From: Ignelater luminosus
Taxonomy: Eukaryota > Arthropoda > Insecta > Coleoptera > Elateridae
Direction: 5' to 3'
Assembly: GCA_011009095.1 (NCBI GenBank)
Contig: VTPC01001058.1
Span: 50,994-114,993 of the forward strand
DNA: 64,000 nt
Shown here one piece after another: positions 48,591 through 60,494 of this stretch. Made by a program: the position numbers and the translations under genes. The notes under the pieces are model-generated. The model did not search any database. It was not told the origin of the DNA and saw nothing but the letters and a program-made list of their open reading frames with translations. Position 1 is the stretch's first letter. The number at the start of each line of letters is the position of its first letter.

Positions 48591-49357
48591 AAAATAATTT
48601 TCTCGTAAACTGTACATAGTTACTTCAAACTTTTACTGGACATTTTCTTAAATGTCTTGAATGATTTGAAATAAACGACCAATGGTCAACTCATTTGATA
48701 TACACTTACAGAATTTAGAAACAATCTTGTATGCATTATAGAATAATTAGGTAGTATGTTTTAAACAACATTATTTCTGCAAAAGTTCAGTATAAAGGAA
48801 AGATTCCGTACCAGTCTTTATGGATTTGGCTATTGAATTCTACCCTTCAAAAGTACTTACGCTAAAAGCACTCTGTAGATAAATAAACAATCTCGATGTA
48901 GAATAAATGAATGTTTTCTTTTATTACCTATTAAATTGTAAATGTACTATTAATTTTATTATGTACTTACTTAATGCAAAGATCGCACCTATTACATATT
49001 ACGCCTTTTTTATATTTCTAACATGCAACATCCTAGGAAAATTTTTCATGAAAGTTTAATACCTAAAACTCTTACCTCTCTACCTCCAGTTTCCTTTGAG
49101 TACCGTAAAACTAAAATATTACTACGTGTTGTTGGACATAACCGTAAAAAATATGTAGCACGAGAATTGTATCAACCTTTGTTCTTTCGCAGTAATTCAA
49201 CAGGAAACAAATTATACAATTACTATTGACTTGCAGGCGACACAGTTTCAAAAGCATAAAACATGTAAAATATAATACCCTTTCTCTTGTTCATGAATTT
49301 AGTTTAAATCTATTTTTCTTTTTGAGTTTTCTGCTAACTTGGCACGTTCTTTTTCAG
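48591..49357. other. K2P intron 1, right end
   Basis: No gene was seen. The 3' end has a plausible branch point (CTAAC near 49334) and the acceptor TTCTTTTTCAG ending at 49357. Confidence 0.6.
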
Positions 49358-49498
49358 ACGATGCCCTAGAGACACTTATTAGTGAAGTTGTTCGTGCTAG
49401 TAACAGAGGAGTATCTGCTGTTCGAAATGTTTCGGGCGAACCCAATTGGAGCTTTGGACAATCCTTGTTCTTTTCAAGTACAGTTATTACTACAATAG
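49358..49498 (+). CDS. K2P (TWIK-1-like) potassium channel, coding exon 2
   Basis: This exon carries the second cap helix, the first pore helix and the start of the first selectivity filter. With one base from exon 1 it reads DDALETLISEVVRASNRGVS, AVRNVSGEPNWSFGQSLFFS and STVITTIG, aligning closely with TWIK-1 'EQLEQFLGRVLEASNYGVSV...WDFTSALFFASTVLSTTG'. A glycosylation sequon NVS lies in the cap (about residue 127). The exon is bounded by CAG at 49357 and by ATAG/GTAAGA at 49498. The frame is phase 1 at both ends, so it fits exons 1 and 3 without a break. The open frames on the opposite strand here are shadows. Confidence 0.94.
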
Positions 49499-52438
49499 GT
49501 AAGAGGAAATCATTATATTTTAAAAAGAACTTGAACACATTTAACGATAAATGTTCTAACATTAAATACATATAGACATACCAAAACGAAATTTATTACA
49601 AGAATTTACTTTTGTCTTTTCTTATTTGTCTTTAGTATAGTAACCTATTTAAATTAAATATATTAAATGAAGATTTATCTTTTTAGAAATGCAACATTGT
49701 AGAAGAGATTGAATAGATTTTTGGTTAATGATTATAATATTATTCATTACAAATATTATTATGTAATTTTCTTTGGTATTTAAAACTGCATGTTTAGATT
49801 AAAGCTAACATTGGAGAGATCTAACTCTATAGCATATAAAAAGTCTTTGTACGAAATCAATATCGTGTTTTGAGATTGCACAATTTTTTGTTAATATAGG
49901 ATTGACAATTTCAAGAACACAAAATTAAAAACTTCAAATAAATCAAATTTTGATTAACCATAATCATAATTAATTTAAAAATGTATAATTCAATTTTTCC
50001 TGGAAAACCATACGTTTAAGTGTGGAAATCCATACGTTTAAGTGTGGAAATGCATAATACTTCATCTCTCAGTTCTTTCATACTGAATATTAATTATGAC
50101 AAAATAAATGAAAATCTAACCTAAAGAATTTTTGCTAGATAAGTGGGGTATCTTCCCACATGTTTTGAACGCTCATTAGAACATGAAAAACGTTTAACGC
50201 GACATCTGATGTTGGTTACAAAAACTACTAAAGTGTTTTTAGTAACGATTTGCTCAGAGATGTTAACTAAATTATGGTTAACGGTAAGGACTTCAATTAT
50301 TATTCTGAATCTCTGATACTACTTTGTAAATATAAAAGAAACAGTAAATCTGTTTATCTAGCATGCCCTGATTGATGTTTAACTCTGTGAGCAAGCTATC
50401 GATCGTGTTCACAAGAGCAGGCGTTGTCATAGTGGCTATGAATGTCTTGAAATGCAGCCAATCAGAGATAGACGGAACTGCAAAGAAAGAGAAATCACTA
50501 AATGACAACTTCGTCCGAAAATCGATTTTACCATGTAATACAATACACAGTTACTCTTGATCATCTATGCTATTTGAAAGAGAACTATTTCTCCTTCATC
50601 CAGCAATTATGTCGTAAAGACAACTGTACAAAATTTGAACATCTTGTTATACTTCAGAAGAATCTGTCGCGCTTCTGCTCAGCTATTTAATTGTTTCCAA
50701 AAGGTTGGTTACCTATGTTAATCTTGTATAAAGGATTCATAAAAGTCTAAATGGAAGATTTAGTCCCGTTCATACTTTGTTAATGTCATGCAAGCTTTTC
50801 CATTAACAAGAAATATTACAAAGTAGATACTATGAGTATATGGAAGATTCTTAGTGAGACAGTTCAATTCGGAGAGGCGCGCCACAGTAGCGACTGACAT
50901 AAAAATCACTCGTGTCAAAGAGCAATTTAAAGCTTTACAATTCCACCATAAACATTATCGATACGGTGATAACAGTTAAGGTACTCAAGGCATTACAAAA
51001 AAAACACTGGAGCTCAAAAAAGTTAAAACAATTCCGAGTCTATCGTTTTTCCATACTGTTCAGTCTAGCTCCTCTAACAAATTTGAAAGGATGTACTCCC
51101 ACTTAACGAAGAAAAGCCGTAGGTAATCATATTAGAAAAGAGATGCAAATATTTCAATTGGCGCCGATTGTTTTGTATTTTATAATTACAATTTGTTAAA
51201 GTGTTTATAAATTAAGAAAATTAACACTTTATGACATTAAGTGTTTTTTAAGCATAAATAAACTGCTCAGCAATCGAAGTAACCCATCAAGAAACAAGAC
51301 AGAAACCACAAGTAGTTGTGAAAAATGACCATGGGTAACTTTGATTTTGTTTTTATATATAATTCTACATTAATTTTGTGTATTTGGTTGAAATTTTTTC
51401 ATGTACAAAACCCAATAGTAATTGACCAACTTCTCTTTAAGAATTACCTTGCTGTACTAAACGGCAGGCTAGATTTAAAGTATCAATTTTTGAAAATTCT
51501 GTAAATTATGTCAGTACGCACTCGGGAACTCACTTACTTTTCAAATTATTCAATTCTGAAATTTTTATGATTCTACAAAACAAATCTTACATCAAAATAA
51601 AAGAATTATTTATAAATGACATGTCAACAACCGTGATGCCTTCTTGTTTCTAATAAACACGAAAACATAATCTTTTTTTTAGTGGGCCACTTCAATTGTT
51701 GAGCAGTTTAGATCATTTGGATGGTGTTCAATTATAACGTAACGTACATATGCGCCAACTCTATGTTGTTTGTTTATATTTAAATGTTTCGATAATGTTT
51801 ACAGTACAACGCATTGTGTCAATACTGTTATTTATTTAATCCAGCAGAATAAATTGCATGAATGATTCAATATAAATTTATAAGGTCTGACTCAAACGTA
51901 AGCTCGTGGAAAATTAGATCAATACAAAAGAAGCAACTACGTACGTATATTTGTTTCTACTTTTTCTCTTTTTTGGCATCACAGTAATGCAATGGTACGG
52001 AAAGAACGTAATCCTATGAAAGATAGGGTGTGATTTTTAAATTATCCAACTTTATTTTGTTTACACTATTACACTCTTTTTTATTTTTATAACGCTGCAA
52101 ATAACGTTTATACTACCTTTATAAAGGGTTCATATTTATTTACAGACTGCAGTTTAACTGATAGTAGTTTTAAGATAACTAATATTTTGCTGTGCAATAA
52201 ATATAAAAAGAATCAATACGTGCAAAATTAAATTACCTGGAGGAGCCTCTACTGCTGGCAGTAGTTCTCACCGGAATGAAACGAATAAGTAATGCTGTTC
52301 AAAAGCATAGATTTGAATTGAAAATAAGGGAGCAATTCAGCAATATTAAGAAAAATACAAAAGCTATTGAAAGTGTTATATTTACTTACTTATTATTAAC
52401 GCAAAGTTTGATTTCACATTTTACGTTTCAAAATTATA
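49499..52438. other. K2P intron 2, left part
   Basis: AT-rich, no nested gene supported. It contains a 22-bp perfect tandem duplication at 50008-50051 and a slightly GC-richer patch at 50370-51120 without recognisable coding content. Confidence 0.45.
50008..50051 (+). repeat. 22-bp perfect tandem duplication
   Basis: The unit CCATACGTTTAAGTGTGGAA plus AT occurs twice without a gap or difference, so the duplication is recent. Confidence 0.9.
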
Positions 52439-52728
52439 CCGAGTGGCCCAAAAGTCTGGAAACGGTTAAATATCTCGAGAAATACACTTCAGATTAGAAA
52501 GTTAGGAAATACGTGTCTTCTTATTTTTAAAGATCTATTTAAACATGACACGTGAAAATCACCTCCGCCAACACTTGGGGGTGGAGTGAGGGATACTTTT
52601 GAAAATTTAAATGGGAACCCTTAATTTTTTTTATATTTCTTGATTCTCTATTAAAAATTTCGTAACTTTCTAAGTCGAAGTGAATTTCTAGAGATATTTA
52701 ACCGTTTCCAGACTTTTGGGCCACCCTG
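52439..52728. mobile_element. 290-bp TA-flanked MITE with CAGGGTGGCCC-type ends
   Basis: Left arm 52439-52510 and right arm 52655-52728 are complementary over about 72 bp. They share GTGGCCCAAAAGTCTGGAAA then CGGTTAAATATCTC, with several mismatches. TA, or TATA at the left and TATAA at the right, flanks it. There is no coding content. The CAGGGTG end resembles that of the long-TIR element at 29-30 kb. Confidence 0.85.
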
Positions 52729-52730
52729 TA

Positions 52731-54376
52731 TAATTTCAATAAACTTGTAACACAAAAGACATAGTAGTGTTACTGTGAGAAGAGAAAATAGAAATTTGAA
52801 TACTCTAATCATCTTTTTTTTTTGTTTCAAAAACTATGACACCACAAGTTATTGGTTTCCATAATGTGTTGTCTACAGAATCTCAAATATAATTATTGCC
52901 ATTATAGAAATCTATTATATGCTTAATGTTAACTGATCTAATTCTTGAAGGTTTTCTTTTAACTCGTCAAAGATCTTTGCTAGACACACAGATACGTTGC
53001 CTTTTTTTTTAACTTGAAGACGGTTAAGATGCGATCGCTAGCAGGAAAAGTAACTGCAAACCATTTTGTTATAATACTTACTGCCACTTTTAGATTCCAC
53101 GATATATGATCGACAGAGAACCCAAGAATAATCTGAAACATTCTTGAAAACACAGCATTTGTTCTTATATAAGTTTAACTCACTTTATCAAACCTCAATA
53201 CTTAACTATTCCAATTCTCAAACTTTTTACTACCTGTTTCTTGTTCCACTTTTAGACTTCCCCAGCTACTTTCGGTTTGCTATCCTTTTTTTTCAGGGAA
53301 TTAACCATTAGTATATTATATTATTCCTTTATATCCTCGTTGATGTTCTGATTTGCATGTTTCGACAACAGGAATAGCCAGCGTCGATGAGATGTGTACC
53401 ACTTTCGACAACTAAAAACAGAATTGCTCGTTTTATTGTTTGTATAGTCTTGAGTTTTTCTTAGATTGAACCCTGATCAATATATAAACAGATTAAATTG
53501 TTCAATCACGAACATGGTGCAATTCATCTTGATGTTGTTCTATCTGTTCTAAATTCGGAAAAAGGATCTTGTTTTTGAGTTAAACCGTAGTGTCTAAAAT
53601 CATAAATAATCTAAAAAAACCTAACAGTCCGAAAATGCCTATGCGTACAAATGCTGTCAACTCAAAATTGAACAAAGCTGATAAGGTTTTTCGGTTTTTT
53701 TTAGAAATGTTTTGGTTAAGCAAATTTAAGTTGATTCAAAGAGTTTTCTCTTAAGTTACAAATAGTTTTAAAGCTCGAAATCTTTGTGAGTCATATTTTG
53801 TGTTATGTGGCTAATGAGAGTCAATTTTCAGAATTATATATCCCTACTCCTTATTGAGTTGTTACTGAATAGCTCCGCGCATCAAAGCGGCATACATCTA
53901 TAACTTTTAAATTTATGTTAGAATTATTTTTAACATATAGAACATGGTGTCGTTGACAGTATTTTAAGTCGTAGAGGTAATTGTTCTGTGCAATTTTTCT
54001 GAATAATATTTTTTAATATTTCTACGAACAACAATGCTCTTCCTTCTCTATCCACAGCTTATGGAAACACTTTATATAGTAGAATTTATTCTTCGTTTGG
54101 TAAACCTATAAACTGGACAAGCACGTAATAAGGTTGTTTTACTCCACACACTCAAATATATGCTAACGGGGCAAAATTCAAATTTTGGTTTCCACACTTA
54201 ATAAAAAATGCAACATGCAAAGAAAATGTGATATCCCCGAGATATTACAATTTACATGTCTGTATGTATGTGTTGGGTGACTGGGTCTTAATAAATCACA
54301 AGGAACATATTCATGAACGGTCTTGGTTTTAATAGGCCGAGGAGCAATGTGATGAAGAACGTTTTGTATAGATATA
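52731..54376. other. K2P intron 2: no gene recognised
   Basis: AT-rich, with no motif or repeat that I can support. Confidence 0.5.
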
Positions 54377-54569
54377 CTCCGTTCCAAATCTATCCGAAAG
54401 GTAACCTTTAAAGTTGGTTAAAAACAGGCCTGATACAGTCGCTATTGTTCTATAAATGCTCTTTTCAGTAGCCAAAGTTACTAATGTCGCTCTTTACCAG
54501 GAATACGTCAACGTTATATACTTTATTAACTATAAACTTCTCTAGTGTTCGGATAGATTTGAAATAGAG
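54377..54569. mobile_element. 193-bp TA-flanked MITE
   Basis: CTCCGTTCCAAATCTATCCG at the left is matched by the complement of CTCTATTTCAAATCTATCCG at the right, about 22 bp with a few differences. TA lies on both sides (54375-54376 and 54570-54571). Size and ends suit a Stowaway/Tc1-type MITE. Confidence 0.65.
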
Positions 54570-54571
54570 TA

Positions 54572-56539
54572 TACATACTTGTACGTACTTAACATATTTA
54601 GTCGTTCCTAATTTTTATTGACATATAAACAAACTTCATAATCTTTAACCTTTGACTTTTGCATGTTTCACTTGTGGCAATATGCAATTATTAAATTTAC
54701 AATATAAGATAATACTGGGTTATAAATGGCCAAGATTTGTTAATAAAGGATTTTGCTTTTCATAATGTATACAAGTACAGCTCCCAAAACCAACTTAAAT
54801 TTTACGTAGACGCCGTAAACGTCCTTCGTGCTAAAGTATCAACCCTTCTCATTACCCTTGATATATTACTTTGGGTCGGATCCCACAATGCAGTAAAATT
54901 ATACAAACTTTAGAATAACAAAAGAAATAATGCGAGCTGATAAATTTATTTCCAGAGTAATATGAATTTAGTACAGCACAACTTATTGTTGTATTTAGTA
55001 TTTAACGCCTATAGAATATCTTTATGTTTAAACCTTCTTGTTAATGTTTAATATAATAATGAAAAAAATATGAAAATAGCTAATGGGAAGTATTATTTAA
55101 AAGTAAAATAAAATTTCACGATAGAACATAAGCTGGCTTTCTTTTAAAGAAATTTATAAATTTTCAGTATCTGTTTTGAGAGAAATTTGTATAAAAAATA
55201 AAACAAAAACTTTAGAAGAAAAGTTTATACGATCGAGAGTATTAATTAACGTTTGCTGAAAGAAATGTGATTGATGAGATAGGCTTTTAACGATCAAGGA
55301 GTGCGAGAGTATCCTTTTATTTCCATTAAAAAGTATTGTGCTTTTCCTTTCATTGTATTTCCTCACTTAAGCTTTTATTATTGCAGATCTATTGTGAATG
55401 GATTTATTCCGCTACGATCCTAACAATTTTTCTTGAGAACAGCCTCTTTCGCTTCATAAATTCGTTTTTTATTACACGAGATTATTGCTGCTTTAAGCTT
55501 CCGTTTGGATAATAACTTCTTTTTGTTGTACATACTCATATATTTTCTATCATTTGTACTTACAGCGGAATTCAATTATTTTAATTAAAAGTTCTCAATT
55601 GGAATTTTATATTAGTTTCTCCGATTCTCATTCAAATATTGTTAATCTAAAAATCTCTAATTATGCTTTCTAACCTATAAAACTTTCAACGTTCAGAATG
55701 CTTCCCAGGCTGGTTTTGCACAAAAGAGATGATGCTCAAGTTTTAATTACTTGGATTTTGTAAGCTCCAAAGTTTTACATGTAAAAAGTTTTTGTAAGCA
55801 ACCTAATTTAACATATTTGAGAACATTAAAAGTGGTATCTAAGTTAAGAAATATATTTGCCCTGGATTTACTTGGTACACCTATATCAAAAACGAGTTAT
55901 TTTTAACGATCCATTATGTTAAACACAAAAAACTTTTAATTAGTTTAGCTTGTTTGTAACTCTTGTTGATGTTTAAAAGTTCACTGAAAACTGTTTGTCC
56001 TCATAAAAGTATTTTTGACAGTTTGCATTACCGTGGTATATAGGTTCCTGTCTGTGAGTAAACTAAATCGTGACACAGCCTTGCTTTGCCTGGTTTTTTA
56101 GTTAGATTGCCATTAGCGGGAGAAACAGTACGATTTTAAATATAACTGCTTAACAGTTGGTACAATATTTGTATTAGAATAAACATGATGCAAAATAGAT
56201 TGCGTAGGATAGAATGAAACTATACTGTAAGGAGAGAAATGGAACAAGACCACTTTTTTGTCACAAACATTAGGACTTAGCCAGTGAGAAACTATATTGA
56301 ATTCGCGATATAGTTTGCTCAAGTTTATAAGTACAGCCCCTACATCATAACTCTGACCAGAGCGTGCTTCGACTCCAGTAAGTAAACTTTTATCCATTTC
56401 CGTCTTCACAAGTACATAAATGCATAACCTACTAAACAACCCTGTTGAGAGTTCTATCTTCCATAGTACAAATTTCGTTATTGCAATCTGCCCTTGTTCT
56501 CTACTTTTGAAATAGCACAACAGACTGCACTAATTTAAA
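54572..56539. other. K2P intron 2: no gene recognised
   Basis: An open frame at 56113-56520 (- strand, 135 codons) reads MCYFKSREQGQIAITKFVLW and onward. It shows no family resemblance and is probably chance. Confidence 0.45.
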
Positions 56540-57160
56540 CTTTGTGTGTGATTGAGGTAAAAAGTTGCCGAAGGCGACCGATTATTTAGGAGATAGTCTC
56601 CTCTTTAGTCATGCCCTTGAAAGTAGTGAGGGAAGATGAGTGCCGAGAACGCAAAGTTTGAAGGATGAATTTAGAGGCTTTCTAGAGGCTGGTGGTTGAT
56701 GGAATGAGTCCGGACGATAAAGAAGGAAGCGCGGCCGACATGCAAGATCTTTCACACGCCAAGACGATGATGTGGTTGGTAGGCCAAAGGACACCCAGCA
56801 AGCCGCGAGCCTCAGTGACGGTGTTCAGTTTACTAAGTGAATTTTGTTGGAGAAAAAAGGCAGAAGAAGAAGTTTTTCTCAGAACGGCATTGGTGACGTT
56901 CAGAACTGATATTGCTGACGTCGCCGCTAGAAAGTACCTCTTACAATCTAGGAGGGAAGAGTCCAATCATTACTCTTCGAAGAAGAGGACCTTAACGAGC
57001 CAGCATCTTGATAACCTGGAAGTCAGTCTTTGATTTCAACAAGTTGGCCACTACTCGGAGCTTTTGGAAACCTTAAAACAAAAAGTCGCATCCAAGCTGA
57101 TTAACAGTCTCACAGCGTTGCATGAAGCCCTGATACAAATTTTGTGAAATGTAGAAAGAG
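56540..57160. other. GC-richer island in K2P intron 2, unknown
   Basis: This purine-rich block is compositionally foreign to the AT-rich intron. The + strand is open from ATG 56704 to 57033 (about 109 codons, MSPDDKEGSAADMQDLSHAK onward, charged). The - strand is open at 56682-56966. Neither frame resembles a family I know. A decayed element is likelier than a host gene. Confidence 0.25.
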
Positions 57161-58526
57161 CAATCTGACTTGTTTGGTGTTAGAAATATCCTAATCCCAG
57201 CTTTTAAAAACTGATTTTTTGTCTGAGATATTCTTTAATTATTGGTGATAAGAAATAGTTGAAATGAGTTGAAAGCTTATTGAGGTGGCCATCATTTTAT
57301 CTTTAAAATGAAATTTTATCACAAGAAAATACAGTTTACGTTAGTTACGAAGAAAAGCACTGAGCAAATAAGGAGGAGCTGACAGTCAGATCTTTTTTTT
57401 AAATCATATTTAATCAATGCTATGGTTTCTAAGTCTCAACATAATAATTTTAATTAATAATTCCACTTCTGCATAATTAAATATTCATTTTAAATTTTAT
57501 TTTTTGTTGTACAATGTAATTCCTTGCTTACTAATGTAAATAGAAGCAATTATATACATTTTGATATTAAATTCAGAATAGTATCTCTCATTTTGAAATT
57601 TGTAACAGCTCCAAAGGCATTAAAATATTTCTTTATGGCGGGTAAAAAGTGGGCACTGGAGAGTAGTTAGTACAAAAACCTCATGGAGTTATTCCAAAGG
57701 CTCCGATAATAAATATATTAAATAGCCTAGTAGCAAGTGTGTACTAAACATCAATTAAACACATTATTTATTAACACTATAAATTATTTAAGTTAAGGTA
57801 GTGTAACTTTTGAAATAATTGTCCTTTAAGTTTAACCCTTCTTTTGTCTCTACATTTGATACGAATGAAGACATTGAGTTTAAAATTTAATATAACGGGA
57901 AAATATTAATTTCCTCTTTTGTCATTAACTTCAACGCAGCTGTGACACTTTATCTCCAACGAAGCATTTTAATGTTGCAGATTAATTCTTGTAAATTATA
58001 TAGCAGTTAAAACATCCCTAAGTATTACTAAATTTGAAATATTTACACTGGTGAGTAGTAATATTAATTACAATTAATTACAAGAATTTCAAAATGATAT
58101 TAATACTAATAATAATATATACGACAATCGATAACTAACAGATTTTCAAAAAATGACACCCAATCTTCTGAAGATATTTCTGACTAACAAAAGGTCACGT
58201 TCGTGAATGCCTCACCGAAAGCTTTTAGGGTAGTTAATCTTTATTAAACAAAGATCCTCGTGATAGGGTCGGAATAGAAGGCAAATAACCCGTTATAATT
58301 GTTCTACTATTTATTTTTTGCAAAAACCATATTGATTATAATTAAGTTTGTAACGAAATGATTATTGTTTTATTGACCGTTTCTTTTGAAATAACATACA
58401 ATTACTATAAACATACTTAGCTCTTTATATTTCTCAATTTAATTCGGGAAATAATTTAGTAAGCTGTAATTATTAGATTACTTCTACAAATCGTCAATTT
58501 TTACATTTAGAACTTTCTTCTGTAAC
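57161..58526. other. K2P intron 2: no gene recognised
   Basis: AT-rich, nothing supported. Confidence 0.5.
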
Positions 58527-58534
58527 GTAATTAC

Positions 58535-60486
58535 TAGAGACTGGAAAAAATGCAAAATGCATATTTGTATTTTTTGGTATATACCTATTGCCGAGACTTC
58601 GTAATTATACATTTCATGTGTTTTTAATGCGATTTGCATCAAGTTCTTTACTGCATATTTGCATATAACGACTTTTTTTGTATAATGCATATTTGACCCT
58701 ATTTGGCATATTTAGCATATTTTATTTAGCTTTTCTGAGAAATATCCATAAAGTACAACAAAAAATCTTTCTGTAGATATAAGCTTTTCTTTTGCGATTT
58801 TTCTACTGTTGAACTCTCGATAGCATTTCCTGCAGATGTTATTTTCGTAACTGTCCCTTTTCTACAGGAAATGACCAGTGTTCGAAACAAAAAATCTTGT
58901 GACGTCAGTACAGGATTAGCTCTTCAAATCTTTAGAAATTTAAAAAGTAGTTTTGCAATTAGTTGCAGTAAATCAGTGCATTTGTCGAGGACATATCGTT
59001 GTATAAATTAGATAATTTATTTTTCGTGACTTTTTACATTAGTTCTTCTACATTAAAAAAACATATTTAGATCGAGATTATGAAACTGTAATACAAAATA
59101 TTAAAAGTGAAATTGGAAATGGGCCTATTTGGTTTACGATAGGATAAAACCACTGACACAAAGAGACAGTACATAGCTGCATTAATTGTAGCTGCATGAA
59201 ATGAAAAAAAATCATGTAATGGTTTTTTAGTCAGCGTGATAGAATTGGATCGAACTAACAATAAAACATTTGTTAATGATTCCCTAGTCAATTTATTTTT
59301 GCTCAATAAACTACCTGTGGACAATGTGCTATTGATGGTCACTGATGCTGCTCCCTATATGATGAAGGCGGCATATAACCTGCAGATATTTTATCCACAT
59401 CTAATGCACTGTACGTGCTCAGCACTTAGATTGAACAGGGTAGCTGAAGCTGTAAGATTGGAGTTTCCAGGTGTCAATCGTTTGGTGTCAAACATTAAAA
59501 AAGTGTTTCTTAAAGCACCACTCTGAGTTGAGATTTTCAATGAAAAAACTTTCCGGTATTCTTTACCCTCAGAACCAATTTTTACGCGATGAGGAACCTG
59601 GCTGAACTTTGTTACATTTATGCAAAACATTACAACGGGATTAAAAATGTTCTTTGTGAATTTGATCCCAAATCTCCATTGCAATTGAAAAGTGTATCAA
59701 CATTTTCAATAAATCCAACATTGAAAATCAACTTTACATACATAAAATCCAACTTTGGCTGCATTGCATCTGCTATAGAAAAGCTAGAGAGCAGACGTCT
59801 TTCGTTAAATACAAGTATTGGAATAATCGAAGAAATAGGAAAACAGACTTAGTAATGGACATGGGACAATAAATAACAAAATAAAAGAGAAACTGCAAAG
59901 TGCTCTTGGAAATAATAGCGGTTTTGCTACTTTAAGAGAAATCCAAAAAATTTTGAATGGTGAATTTGATCACCAAGCGAATAATTTAAATTCAGATACA
60001 CTATGTAAATTTAAGTATTTCTATTGCATCTTGTGAAACCGAACGCACATTCTCGGCATACCAACATATTTTATTAGACAACCGTCGCGCCGCCAAGATT
60101 TAACAATAGAAAATATACAAAAATATTTAATTGTTCACTATTTTAATCAAAATACAGTAGATAAGTAAAAGTTTTCTCGTAAACAAGCCAATAGTGAATG
60201 TTATTTTTATAAATACGTTTTAAAAATTTTTAATTATATTTTTGCCGTATTTCTAAGTAGTTAATTATCTTCTCTTAGTTTTTTCTTTTATGAATTTTCT
60301 ATATACGTACAAGTACATGTACTACATACTTTAACATTGTCAGAACACAATAAAAATGTTTTGTTTCCTTAATTCTGTATTTTTCTTATATTCATAAACA
60401 CATATTTGGCGGCATATTTTAATAGTTTTTGTGGCATATGTACATACATATTTAGGTATTTTTAAATGCATATTTTTCAGTCTCTA
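58535..60486 (+). mobile_element. hAT transposon with both ends, 1952 bp, copy B
   Basis: The ends are TAGAGACTGG at left and CAGTCTCTA at right. The flanking octamers GTAATTAC (58527-58534) and CTAATTAC (60487-60494) match at seven of eight positions, as a hAT target duplication should. Subterminal regions are filled with GCATATTT motifs (for example 58551-58750 and 60400-60475), the kind of repeated motif hAT transposases bind. The gene inside is dead. Confidence 0.88.
59055..60165 (+). pseudogene. CGGBP1-like hAT transposase pseudogene, copy B
   Basis: Segments follow the CGGBP1-like hAT order. First is DRDYETVIQNIKSEIGNGPI, just before the first catalytic block, which is lost to stops. 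Then comes LPVDNVLLMVTDAAPYMMKA with LQIFYPHLMHCTCSALRLNR and FPGVNRLVSNIKKVFLKAPL in an open frame (59236-59523). After a stop come EPIFTRWGTWL and, in another frame, LCEFDPKSPLQLKSVSTFSI with NFTYIKSNFGCIASAIEKLE. The end has SIASCETERTFSAYQHILLD and NRR, the hAT dimerisation block. At least one frameshift and several stops are present. The N-terminal zinc-finger (BED-like) start is not recognisable. Confidence 0.85.
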
Positions 60487-60494
60487 CTAATTAC

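Noticed and set aside
49299-49571. 90-codon - strand frame across K2P exon 2
   Set aside because: It is the complement of the channel exon and has no independent support.
56113-56520. 135-codon - strand open frame in K2P intron 2
   Set aside because: No recognisable motif, start context or compositional change. It could be chance, so it is described but not called a gene.
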